From Rheum nobile (taxonomy: Eukaryota; Streptophyta; Magnoliopsida; Caryophyllales; Polygonaceae), in contig WOAB01000056.1 of the NCBI GenBank assembly GCA_027886185.1, positions 8,866,001 to 8,930,000 on the forward strand: a DNA stretch of 64,000 nucleotides. Reading direction: 5' to 3'. The translations under genes were made by a program, and so were the position numbers. This document shows positions 54,472 through 64,000 of the stretch, piece after piece (position 1 is the first letter of the stretch; each line of letters starts with the position of its first letter). The notes beneath the pieces are model-generated. The model saw only the letters and a list, made by a program, of their open reading frames with translations, made no database searches and was not told where the DNA came from.

Positions 54472-55591
54472 TAGGGATGGCAATTTCACCCGAACCCGAC
54501 GGGCACCCGAAAAAACTAACCCGAAAAAACGGATGAAAACCCGAAAAAAAAAGGGTGAAAATCGGGTTTCGGGTGATGGATCGGGTCAGATTCAGGTGAA
54601 TGCTTTCATCCACCCGATCCGACCTGACCACCCGACCATGTCACCCGCTATATATATATTTTTTTCATTTTTTTTAACCCTATAAAATCTAATATAAAAA
54701 GAAATCCTAATTTTCTTCTAACAACCGCTCCTCTCCTTCATCTGCCGCTTTCCTCCATTCAAACTCTAACTCACGTTTAACTTTCCTCCACTTCCTCCTT
54801 CATCTCCGCTCTCTCCTCCCGCCTCCAGTCCACCATCTCCTCGCCGCCTCCAGCTCTCCCGTCTCTCCTCCAGCCTCCAGTCCACCATCTCCTCGCCGAC
54901 CCTCGCGACTGCCTTCTCCACGACTGGCTCTCCAGATCTCCGGCTCTTCCTCCCGCCTCCTCGTAGCCGGATCTGCCTTCTCCGAGTTTCGTTGGCGTGT
55001 CTCTCCTCCGGGCTCCAGTGTGACTCTCCAGCTCCTTACCCCGCCTCTGCGCAGTGCCGCCACCACTCCCTTGAATAGTCTCTAACTGGTGGTAACTGGT
55101 AACTAAGTGTCCCCCGCCTCTACGTAGTGCTGTTTTGCTAATTTAGATTTAGTCCCCTAATAATTTATTGAGGAAAATGTAGTAAATTATATATATTTTG
55201 TAGGTTATATTTGTAAGCCAATACTGCTTACAAATATCAGTTGTGGGTCAATATTTGGCACTTATTTGTTTGCACTTGTTTGATGATCTTATTCTTGTAA
55301 ATTATGTTCATTGTAATATGATTCGATTGATTTATGGTTCATTCACCTTGGCTGATACACACTCGGTTCTGAATTTCTGCAAATTTCCGTTTTGCAAATT
55401 TCCATTTTGTAATTTTATGAAAAATAAAAATGATAAAATTCACCCGATTCATCCGATCACCCGCGGGTGATCGGGTGGATCGGGTTCGGATGATGCACCC
55501 TTCAGGTGCGGGTCGGGTGGGTGAAAAAAAAAATCGGGTCGAGTGATGGATGTTGTCCACCCGGCCATCACCCGATCCATTGCCATCCCTA
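54472..55591. mobile_element. hAT-like TIR element with a GC-rich, possibly captured interior
   Basis: The ends TAGGGATGGCAAT and, read inward from the right, TAGGGATGGCAATGG are an inverted pair of 13 bp. Subterminal stretches on both sides are full of CACCCGA and ATCGGGTG words. The interior 54720-55060 is GC-rich and CT-rich (CTCCTCCCGCC), with an internal direct repeat of about 56-bp period (CTCCAGTCCACCATCTCCTC at 54823 and 54879). I did not find matching 8-bp flanks, so the superfamily is inferred from the ends alone. The 88-codon frame there has no family resemblance. Confidence 0.55.
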
Positions 55592-56650
55592 GACCATCAC
55601 AAATTTTAGTGGTTGAAAAACTTAAGTTATTTCTGTGCTCGAACATTGAAATAATCGTAGCATATATATCCATCGCAAATTTTAGTGGTTGAAAAACTTA
55701 AGTTTAATACAACTGCTAGGTCATCCATGGATATCAGATTAAATGGGTATGCAATTATCTTTTCGATAAATTTGTGACATTTAATTGAACTTAAATAATA
55801 TGTTATACGCCTACAATATTTTGTTTGTTGTTGGTAACCATGTATTGAATTTGGCGGTGCAAATTATTAATCCTCTCTATATATATCCCACTTGGAAGTT
55901 GGAACTCCGAATTTGTGTCCAAATAATACTAGCTACTGTATTAATATACTTTCGAAAAGAAGAATAAGGCAAGTGAGGCAGAATTTTTACTGATAATTGG
56001 AGGCATGTAAAAGATATTAATTGCTCCAATATGGAAGACGTATGTACGTGCGCGCGTAAATAAATGGCGTGGCCGGTCGGGGTCCCGTTTACGAAATTAT
56101 AACATAATAATAGACCATGCCAAATTGTAACTAAATATATAATAATGTTAAATAATAAGGTGTGTGAATGTGGGCCATGGTCGATTTATTTGAAAAAGGT
56201 GTTATGTTGTCCAGATCTGCATATGTACGTGTTGATGTTGAAGCAGATGATCGATAAGTGTATTATGTAGTCTAGTTCACACGAGGAAAAAAAAACTAAG
56301 CTGATCCCTCATATTCACATATGGCTAGCTAGTGCTACCAAACCGTACATTTATCCAAACAGGACAAGGTTTAACTTCAACTTTTAATACATTCATAATC
56401 ATATATATAATCTGCATGCTTTAATGAATCAAACTATTTGTACAGCAGTGTAAAAATTGGTTAAAAGATTGAGGCCGCCTTGTTTGAATCAAAGGGTAGT
56501 TTTTTGTGTTGTGTGGTTAGTGTTTTAGATTTATATGAAAAGACTAGCTAGCTACTTCAAAATGCGCATGGCTGTTTCACAACCCAAAAAAATGCATGGC
56601 TCTTTGGTTATGACTTATGACTTATGAGTAGCTTTTTATTTGGCTGATGA
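55592..56650. other. Intergenic DNA with one short duplication
   Basis: CAAATTTTAGTGGTTGAAAA and neighbours occur twice (about 55598 and 55676), about 78 bp apart. There is no supportable gene otherwise. Confidence 0.5.
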
Positions 56651-56769
56651 TATTCGCACTACGTTTTTTTCTTTTCGCACTACGTTTTACTACGCCAAAT
56701 GTTGGCGTACGTCAAATACGAGCGTAGTAGGCTAAAAACGTATAAATACGTGGAAATTAAAAAAAATAT

Positions 56770-56825
56770 ATAAAGGAGCTACGCCAGAATCTTGCGTACG
56801 CAAGATTCTGGCGTAGCTCCTTTAT
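56770..56825. repeat. Perfect 56-bp palindrome
   Basis: Left arm of 28 bases, ATAAAGGAGCTACGCC followed by AGAATCTTGCGT, and right arm its exact reverse complement, no loop. The centre is TGCGTACGCA, the same core as in the MULE-2 terminal region. Confidence 0.95.
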
Positions 56826-56857
56826 GGGGACTTGGGGGGATTTTTGAAATTGGCCTT

Positions 56858-56895
56858 CTGCGCCAGAATCTGGCGTACGCAAGATTCCGGCGCAG
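56858..56895. repeat. Imperfect 38-bp palindrome
   Basis: CTGCGCCAGAATCTGGCGT is followed at once by ACGCAAGATTCCGGCGCAG. 17 of 19 positions pair. It shares the GAATC..GCGTACGC theme with the palindrome at 56770. Confidence 0.85.
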
Positions 56896-57035
56896 CAAAA
56901 AAAAAAAATTTGCCTCATAATCATGTAGAGAATTTCAATACGAGTCCGTACATATAAAATTCGTCCAAAACGGACATCGTTTGCCCCTCCAAAAGCCCAA
57001 AATACGATGACTGCTCCCATGGTCTTATTTGGGCC

Positions 57036-57430
57036 TATTTTGGCCCAATTTTTCGTATTTCAGGTTTTCACCCGTTTCTTCTATAATCCTTCCTATTGAA
57101 CCTATTGGAAGGATTATAGAAAAAATGGGTAAAAATTGAAATACGAGAAATTGGGCCCAAATAGGCCCAGTAGGAAGGATTGTAGAAGAAACGGGTGAAA
57201 AACTGGAAAAAAAAACGAAAAATTGGGCCCAATAGGAAGGATTATAGAAGAAACGGGTGAAAAACTAAAATACGAGAAATTGGGCCCAAATAGGCCCAGT
57301 AGGAAGGATTGTAGAAGAAACGGATAAAAAAGTGCAAAAAATGAAAAATTGGGCTCAAATAGGCCCAATAGGAATGATTATTGAAGAAACGGGTGAAATA
57401 CGAGAAATTAGGCTCAAATATGCCCAGTTT
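57036..57430. repeat. Inverted block and 66-bp tandem repeat (AGGAAGGATT units)
   Basis: 57036-57165 folds back on itself around 57098 (GGAAGGATTATAGAA against TTCTATAATCCTTCC). Then about five units of roughly 66 bp follow, each with TAGGAAGGATT, GAAGAAACGGGTGAAA and AAATTGGGC. The minus-strand frame across them is a repeat artefact. Confidence 0.8.
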
Positions 57431-58812
57431 TTAATTATATTTCATATAGTTACACTAATATACTATAGTATTTCATTATATTTCATATAGTTACATTTAT
57501 ATACTATAGTACTTTATTATATTTCATATAATTACACTTATGTACTATAGTATTTCATTATATTTCCTATAGTTACACTTATATACTATAGTATTTCATT
57601 AAATTTCATATAGTTCCACTTATGTACTATAGTATTTCATTAAATCTAGTACACTTAGACTTATATACTATAGTATTTTATTAAATCTCATATAATTACA
57701 CTTATATACTATAGTATTTCATTAAATTTCCTATAGTTACACTTATATACTATAGTATTTCATTAAATCTAGTATACTTAGACATATACCCCATCGTATT
57801 TCATTAAATTTCATATAGTTACTATGTACTATAATATTTCATTAAATCTAGTATACTTAGACTTATACACCGTAGTATTTCATTAAATTTCATATAGTTA
57901 CACTTATGTACTATAGAATTTCATTAAATCTAGTACACTTAGACTTATATACTATAGTATTCTATTAAATTTCATATAGTTTCACTTATATACTATAATA
58001 TTTCATTAAATCTAGTATACTTAGACTTATACACCGTAGTATTCCATTAAATTTCATATAGTTACACTTATGTACTATAATATTTCATTAAATCTAGTAC
58101 ACTTAGACTTATATACTATAGTATTCTATTAAATTTCATATAGTTCCACTTATGTACTATAGTATTTCATTAAATCTAGTACACTTAGACTTATATACTA
58201 TAGTATTTTATTAAATCTCATATAGTTACACTTATATACTATAGTATTTCATTAAATTTCCTATAATTACACTTATATACTATAGTATTTCATTAAATCT
58301 AGTATACTTAGACATATACCCCATCGTATTTCATTAAATTTCATATAGTTACACTTATGTACTATAATATTTCATTAAATCTAGTATAGTTAGACTTATA
58401 CACCGTAGTATTTCATTAAATTTTATATAGTTACACTTATGTACTATAGTATTTCATTAAATCTAGTACACTTAGACTTATATATTATAGTATTCTATTA
58501 AATTTCATATAGTTCCACTTATGTACTATAGTATTTCATTAAATCTAGTACACTTAGACTTATATACTATAGTATTTTATTAAATCTCATATAGTTACAC
58601 TTATATACTATAGTATTTCATTAAATTTCCTATAGTTACACTTATATACTATAGTATTTCATTAAATCTAGTATACTTAGACTTATATCCCATCGTATTT
58701 CATTAAATTTTATATAGTTACACTTATGTACTATAATATTTCATTAAATCTATTATACTTAGACTTATACACCGTAGTATTTCATATAGTTACACTTATG
58801 TACTATAGTATT
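57431..58812. repeat. 41-bp minisatellite, second array
   Basis: About 33 units of the same two variants as at 6481-8400, all in one orientation, with extra local variants (ACACCGTAGTATT, ATACCCCATCGTATT). The variants recur in longer blocks of about 480 bp, suggesting later higher-order duplication. The array ends where the Athila LTR begins. Confidence 0.9.
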
Positions 58813-60139
58813 TGATAGGTGCAATTTAGTGCACCTTAACTAGTGACTTTTGACACATATTAGATGGAGTTTAAGTGGAGAATTAGGCTAAGTCTGTTAC
58901 TTAGGAGAAGAGTTGGAGTTGTACAGACTTGGAGGTTTTGTAGCCTAATGAAGGAAGTTGGAGATGTTGAAGAAGATCTGCTCAGAGCTAAGGGAGAAAA
59001 CTACCTCACTTGGTAGTACGTTGGAGCAGATAAAGGATGAAGAAGTTGCCCGCATCGCCCCGCGGCACTGTCACTGCCCCGCGGTGAAGATCCTTAGGAG
59101 AAGCGCCTCGCGCCAGAAGAAGCCACCGCATCGCGGTGGAGCATTACCGCTTCGCGGTGGAATGAAGACCGCGTGGCTGACGTGTGCTGTTATTTCCTAT
59201 TTTGATATTTTATACTTTATGTTTTAGTTTTAGATTATTTCCTTATTTCGGTTATTAGGTCAACTTCGAGAAACCTATATAAGGTCTTTTCGTTAGTTTT
59301 GAAGAGGGCAGATAGTTACGTTCTTCTTCCTTAATATAATTTCTAGGTTTTTCAAGTAATGGATAGCTAAACATTCTTGTTTCGCTAGACGATTGAAGCA
59401 CTACAATGAATTGGTTGTGAGATTTCTATTTCCTTGTTCTATATCTTATTAAGTTGGATTGATTCTCTCGATTGAATTGATTATTGATTTATGTTGGTTT
59501 ACCTAGAGTTGCTAACTAGGTCTGTCGGCATTTATCATATTGCTAGGATTGCATATAGGGGTTCCGAGTGCATATCTAGTGGCAAACACGTTTGTGCGTA
59601 TAGGGGTTCCGAGCGTATATTTGTGTGTGAGAGTCAATTGCATGTTAAGTAGGGGAGTGAGTACTTGTACGTCTTTCTACTTGCATGTGTCCTATATCCT
59701 TGTGTGTATTGCTATTGCTGTGTTGGTGTTAAAGTACGCTGACAACTGTGAGAATCAGTTGTGTTTTATCATTGGCATAGTAATAAGTATATCGACAACT
59801 GTGGGAATCGATAGAATTCACGATTAGGGTGGGAACAACGATAAGATAGTAAAAGAACTTGGAAAGATAGTTTTCAGTGATCAACCGATTGCATTGTGGT
59901 GTGGATATTTGTCTGGTGGAATACTTTCTCTTATCATATTTCATCTCTTGTCATTAATTGCATGTTTGTTTACGTTACGATTATTCTAGACAAAACCCCC
60001 CGTTGCTTGTTAATCATACATAATTGCGTACAGATAACTGACTCCCTGTGGGATCGACCTTGACTTACTTGCTATACTCTTTAGTAGGTGAATTGAGATT
60101 ATTTTGACAGGAAAACGACACCGGTTTCCGGCCTCGTCA
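58813..60139 (+). repeat. Athila 5' LTR
   Basis: 1327 bp. It has a CG-dense segment at 59045-59175 with GCCCCGCGGTGAAG, CACCGCATCGCGGTGG and ACCGCTTCGCGGTGG, and AT-rich flanks. A TATA-like CTATATAAGG at 59274 followed by TTTTCG is the likely promoter. The frame at 58958-59227 is not a gene. Confidence 0.87.
59274..59283 (+). promoter_or_regulatory. Athila LTR TATA box
   Basis: CTATATAAGG within the LTR, just 3' of the CG-dense block, placed where the U3-R border is expected. Confidence 0.5.
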
Positions 60140-60143
60140 AATT

Positions 60144-60161
60144 TGGCGCCGTTGCCGGGGA
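60144..60161 (+). other. Athila primer-binding site (tRNA-Asp type)
   Basis: TGGCGCCGTTGCCGGGGA, complementary to the 3' end of tRNA-Asp, four bases after the LTR. Confidence 0.9.
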
Positions 60162-60276
60162 GTCAAATTTTCTGTTTGTGATTATTTGTGATTGACTGCC
60201 GTGTGGATCTATCTTACGATCCACACTTTTACTACTGATTCGCTACTTGTTGAAGTTCTTACAGAGACAGGTACGA

Positions 60277-61500
60277 ATGGCGCAAACACTCCGCCAATGG
60301 ACTGAACAGAATCTGGTACAGCAGCCCTTGGCTGTGACTATTCCACCCCTGGCTGACGGGGTCAAGTTTGAGCTTAAACCAGGAGCAATTCGGTTGCTAC
60401 CAAAATATTATGGAAGAAGTGGAGAGGATCCCATTCTCCATCTGAACAAGTTCCACACCATTCTGATGAGCATTAAGCCCACCGATGTCACTGAGGACCA
60501 GATCAAAATGAGAGCCTTTGGGTTCACTCTAAAGGATGAGGCTGAAGATTGGTACTATCATCTACCTGGAGGGAGTGTAGACTCCTGGACTAAGATGCAC
60601 AAGGTTTTCCTTGCCCGTTATTTTCCCGCTCAGATGGCAAACGCTTTGAAAAGGGAGATCACATGCATCGAACAAGGCGAAGATGAGGTACTCTATGACT
60701 ATTGTCAGCGGTTTGATCGACTCTGCACGAGTTGCCCATTCCACGGTTTTGATACGAAGTCTCTGGTGCTTTATGTTTACAACGGGCTGAATGACATTGA
60801 ACGAAGAATGATTGATGCCTCTTGTGGTGGTAGCATCCTCAATCTGACTCCGGATGTCGCCATGGCCACGCTTAAAGAGATGGCTGAAGGTACAAGGGAA
60901 TATTCTGAACCCCCGAGAACCATGCTAGTTGGTGCCATCAGCTCCCATGACTCGCATATATCACAAGAGATTGCTTCTTTGAGGGAAGTAATTGTGGGGA
61001 TGGGAAGGCAAACCACAGATACCACCACTGCTGAAGTCTGTGCTGCTGAGAGCTACGAGCCCATTGAAACACGACAGCTTTGCATTGATGATCCACCAAC
61101 TGCTCACAGCCCCTCTTCGACCGCAGCGATTCTCCATACCCTAACCCAACACTTTGCAACACATGTGGAGAAAACTGAGACTACTTTCCAGCGGATAGCA
61201 GAGTTCATGACCGACTTCAAGGATGTGGTCGTTGAGCTACGAAAAGAGAGAAGGCAAGATGTTGCAAACGCAGTAACCCTACGAAGTGGCAAGGAACTAC
61301 ATGTCGCCCCTATTGCTGATCAGGACGACAGAGCTGAGATTGAGCTTGCTGAAGAGTCAGTATCACCACCCCGCGGCAGTTCTCACCGCAACGAGGTGGT
61401 AGCTCCCAGTGTTCCTACACCATTATCACCGCCTCGCGGCGACCCTCACCGCCCCGCGTTGAACTCACTGCCCCGCGTTGAACTCACCGCCCCGCGTTGA
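60277..61500 (+). CDS. Athila gag (407 aa as read)
   Basis: The frame is open from 60247. I take the Met at 60277 (MAQTLRQW) since the first ten codons have no gag resemblance, though either is possible. The retrotransposon gag domain covers about residues 35-215: FELKPGAIRLLPKYYG, DPILHLNKFHTI, LRAFGFTLKDEAEDWYYHLP-like, FLARYFPAQMANALKREI, LCTSCPFHGF, YNGLNDIERRMIDASCGGSI. A coiled-coil or acidic tail follows, then a Pro-rich segment encoded by CG-dense repeats. The stop at 61498-61500 lies inside a 19-bp minisatellite, so it is a frame break and not a natural end. Confidence 0.85.
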   Translation: MAQTLRQWTEQNLVQQPLAVTIPPLADGVKFELKPGAIRLLPKYYGRSGEDPILHLNKFHTILMSIKPTDVTEDQIKMRAFGFTLKDEAEDWYYHLPGGSVDSWTKMHKVFLARYFPAQMANALKREITCIEQGEDEVLYDYCQRFDRLCTSCPFHGFDTKSLVLYVYNGLNDIERRMIDASCGGSILNLTPDVAMATLKEMAEGTREYSEPPRTMLVGAISSHDSHISQEIASLREVIVGMGRQTTDTTTAEVCAAESYEPIETRQLCIDDPPTAHSPSSTAAILHTLTQHFATHVEKTETTFQRIAEFMTDFKDVVVELRKERRQDVANAVTLRSGKELHVAPIADQDDRAEIELAEESVSPPRGSSHRNEVVAPSVPTPLSPPRGDPHRPALNSLPRVELTAPR

Positions 61501-61580
61501 ACTCACCGCCCCGCGTTGAACTCACCGCCCCGCGTTGAACTCACCGCCCCGCGTTGAACTCACCGCCCCGCGGTGAAAGC
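61446..61580 (+). repeat. 19-bp minisatellite at the gag-pol joint
   Basis: Seven head-to-tail units of CTCACCGCCCCGCGTTGAA. One unit has CTCACTG and the last has CGCGGTGAA. Each unit contains one TGA. Because 19 is not a multiple of three, TGA appears in all three frames across any three units. In the gag frame the first is at 61498. Confidence 0.95.
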
Positions 61581-64000
61581 CCAGAACTCGTAGATCTTCC
61601 TGACGAGGAGGTGGATACCTATGTACGGCCCAACTTTCCTCCTCTTGGATCTGAGAAACCACCTACACCCTTTCCAGAAGCACTCAAGGAAAGGAGAGTT
61701 ATTGATGACAAGGATCTCTTTGATACTTTCAGTAAGTGTGAGGTGAATATCCCACTCCTCAATCTTGTCAAGAGTGTACCAAAGTACGCTAAATTCCTGA
61801 AGGAGCTATGCACAGTAAAGAGGAATCAGAAGCTGAAAGGAAAGGAGAAAGTCAAGGTCAGCGAACGTGTCTCTGCTGTATTCCAACGCTTGCCAAAGAA
61901 ATGCGGAGATCCAGGCATGTGGAGCATTCCTTGCACCATCGGGAACACCAGGTTTGAGAAAGCTATGCTTGATCTAGGCGCCTCCATCAATGTGCTGCCC
62001 TATTCTCTCTATGAATCCCTCGGACTTGGACCTCTGCAGGAAACATGTATTGTAATTCAATTGGCTGACCGGTCTAGTGTCTATCCTAGGGGAGTCATAG
62101 AGGATGTCCTTGTTATGGTCGATAAGTTGATATTCCCTGCAGATTTTTATGTCTTAGATATGGAAACAGATGCAAAGGCAACTCCTATACTGTTAGGTAG
62201 GCCATTTTTGAAAACTGCTAAGACTAAACTTGATTTGCAAAGTGGGACACTTTCCATGGAATTCGATGGAGAGAGGGTAGAATATAATATCTATGAAGCA
62301 ATGAAATACCCCAAAGAAGACCATTCTTTGTGTTCCATTGATGTGATCAATTCCATTGTGCAGGAGGTCTTTGATATTTCTGGTTCTGACGAGTTGATGT
62401 CTATTGTTGAAAATAATTTGGATTCCTCCTATGAGGAATATTCTTTACCCTCTAACATGCAGGAAGCCATCGCTCATCTAGACACTCATGGTAAGTACTC
62501 TACGGATCCTTTGGGCATTGGCCCCATCTTACTAAACCCGAGTGAAAGGCTCGTTCCTTCTGTTGAACAGGCCCCAGAGATCGAATTGAAGCCGCTGCCG
62601 GACCATCTCAAGTACGCCTTTCTTGGAGCCAAAGACACTTTGCCAGTCATTGTGTCCAGCAAGCTCTCTGCAGATCAAGAGATGAAGCTTTTGGACGTGC
62701 TCAGGGAGCACAAAACCGCTATTGGATGGACCATTGCAGACATAAAAGGGATAAGTCCCTCGACTTGTATGCACCGGATTTTACTTGAGGACGGAGCTAA
62801 ACCGTCTAGGCAGCCACAGAGACGGCTAAATCCTCCAATGATGGAAGTGGTGAAGAAAGAAGTGCTCAAACTCCTCAAAGCTGATATGATCTTCCCTATT
62901 TCGGATAGCCAATGGGTAAGTCCAACCCAGGTTGTCCCTAAGAAAGGAGGGATTACTATAGTGGAGAATCAAGATGGAGAACTAATCCCCACCAGGACTA
63001 CCACAGGATGGAGGGTATGCATTGATTACCGTAAGCTGAATGCGGTAACTCGGAAGGATCATTTTCCCCTGCCCTTCATTGATCAAATGCTAGAACGCCT
63101 TGCTGGGCGACCCTACTATTGCTTCCTGGACGGATATTCAGGATATTTCCAGGTGGCCATTGCACGAGAGGACCAAGAGAAAACCACTTTTACATGTCCC
63201 TTTGGCACTTTTGCATACCGCAGAATGCCATTCGGATTGTGTAACGCACCTGGTACATTTCAACGATGTATGGTTAGTATCTTCTCTGACTATGTTGAGA
63301 AATTCATTGAGGTATTTATGGATGATTTCACGGTGCATGGCACTAGCTTTGATTCATGTTTATACCATTTGGCACTTGTGCTTAAAAGATGTGTTGACAC
63401 CAATTTGGTTTTAAATTTTGAAAAATGTCATTTTATGGTGGAACAAGGAATAGTCTTGGGTCATATTGTTTCTGCTAGGGGTATTGAGGTCGATAAGGCA
63501 AAGATTGATGTAATTCAGTCTTTGCCTTATCCTACTAATGTGCGTGAAGTGCGTTCCTTTTTAGGTCATGCAGGTTTCTACCGCAGATTTATTAAGGACT
63601 TCTCGAAGATATCTTCACCCCTCTGTGAGCTTTTGAAGAAGGAAGTGACCTACGTATTCACAGATGAGTGCAAGAAAGCGTTTGACTGCCTGAGAGAACG
63701 CCTGACAAGCGCACCCATTATTCAGGCACCTGACTGGTCTCGCCCATTTGAGATCATGTGTGACGCCAGCGACTATGCAGTCGGAGCAGTTCTAGGACAG
63801 AAAGTGGGACGGGCATCCCACGTGATTCATTACGCATCCATGACTCTGAATGGAGCCCAGAGGAACTACTCCACCACTGAGAAAGAGATGTTGGCTGTCG
63901 TTTTTGCCTTGGAAAAGTTTAGGCAATACCTCCTGGAAGTCAAGGTGATTATCTACACAGATCACGCTGCTCTTCGTTACCTAATGACGAAGAAAGAAGC
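61539..64000 (+). CDS. Athila pol (protease, RT, RNase H start), partial
   Basis: I read this frame codon by codon to the edge and saw no stop. It begins after the last TGA in its frame (61536-61538). Landmarks: protease DLGASINVLP at 61971, LGRPFLKTA, the pre-RT KPLPDHLKYAFLG, RT IPTRTTTGWRVCIDYRKLN, PLPFIDQMLERLAG, CFLDGYSGYFQV, MPFGLCNAPGTFQRCM and the catalytic FMDD at 63315-63326. The RNase H start is FEIMCDASDYAVGAVLGQ, then YSTTEKEMLAVVFALEKFR. RT is of Athila type with an intact active site. RNase H is cut by the window; integrase must lie beyond. Gag is in another frame, and the join is destroyed by the minisatellite. Confidence 0.92.

Larger units (their letters stand above)
56660..58812. 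mobile_element. Second MULE-like satellite element (left arm visible)
   Basis: The left tip carries CTTTTCGCACTACG, the reverse complement of the MULE-2 tip at 46600-46614, then CG-dense palindromes, then a 95-bp block (CATAATCATGTAGAGAATTT to CCCCTCCAAAAGCCCAAAA). That block also occurs in the arms of the 5665-9175 element. A 66-bp tandem block and the 41-bp satellite follow. The Athila LTR at 58813 cuts the array, so the right arm, if present, lies beyond this window after the Athila 3' LTR. Confidence 0.6.
58813..64000 (+). mobile_element. Athila-type Ty3/gypsy retrotransposon, 5' part
   Basis: The 5' LTR (TGATAGG..CGTCA) is followed by a PBS for tRNA-Asp (TGGCGCCGTTGCCGGGGA), the hallmark of Athila/Tat elements. 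Gag and pol (protease, RT, RNase H start) follow up to the window edge. Pol has no stop codon over 820 codons, so the element is young. It inserted into the satellite array of the preceding element. Confidence 0.92.

Noticed and set aside
57114..57368. Open frame rich in Phe/Leu/Pro on the minus strand
   Set aside because: It is the 66-bp tandem repeat read through; 66 is a multiple of three, which keeps the frame open without selection.
58958..59227. 89-codon frame in the Athila LTR
   Set aside because: It lies wholly inside the LTR and covers the CG-dense words; no family resemblance.

Overview
The window is plant nuclear DNA, almost certainly from a eudicot. Evidence: spliced genes with GT..AG introns, two SAUR auxin-response genes, a plant mid-SUN gene, copia, gypsy and Athila LTR retrotransposons, Mutator-like (MULE), PIF/Harbinger and hAT elements, SINEs and AT-rich intergenic DNA. 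An asterid origin is only a guess. All calls come from reading the sequence by eye. Nothing here was searched or aligned by computer.

Layout. 1-2.6 kb: two diverged copies of an unrecognised coding-like segment, then a copia remnant (minus) carrying a hAT MITE with a perfect 8-bp duplication. 4.3 kb: a small membrane-protein gene. 4.8-11.5 kb: a MITE; a 3.5-kb fold-back element with hairpin-rich ends, mirrored MITEs and a 41-bp satellite that flips orientation in the middle; and a PIF/Harbinger element with a second MITE inside its terminal repeat. 13-18.6 kb is the gene island: two divergent SAUR genes and a four-exon mid-SUN gene (591 aa, minus).

19.3-46.6 kb is a nest built on two degenerate MULEs. 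MULE-1 (plus, about 19.3-31.6 kb) has a divergent GRF zinc-finger gene and about twenty copies of a CACACGTNACGTGTG palindrome. A gypsy element (20678-28650) with two 2292-bp LTRs interrupts its first exon. MULE-2 (minus, 46.3-37.1 kb) is interrupted by a deleted copia element (38320-44161) and abutted by a GC-rich, pol-less LTR element (32062-37134). 46.6-56.6 kb holds SINE copies, a Helitron helicase remnant, a three-copy 277-bp tandem repeat, an AT-rich stretch without recognisable genes, and a hAT-like element with a GC-rich interior. 56.6-58.8 kb is a second element with the 41-bp satellite and a 56-bp perfect palindrome. 58.8-64.0 kb is the 5' part of an Athila-type retrotransposon, with open pol up to the window edge and a 19-bp minisatellite that breaks the gag-pol frame.

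Only four or five genes look like working host genes: the small membrane protein, two SAURs, the SUN protein, and possibly the GRF protein as a MULE companion. The rest is a layered record of transposition whose order can be read from target duplications. The most unusual features are the CG-dense palindromes at element ends, the mirrored fold-back satellite element and the minisatellite at the Athila gag-pol joint.
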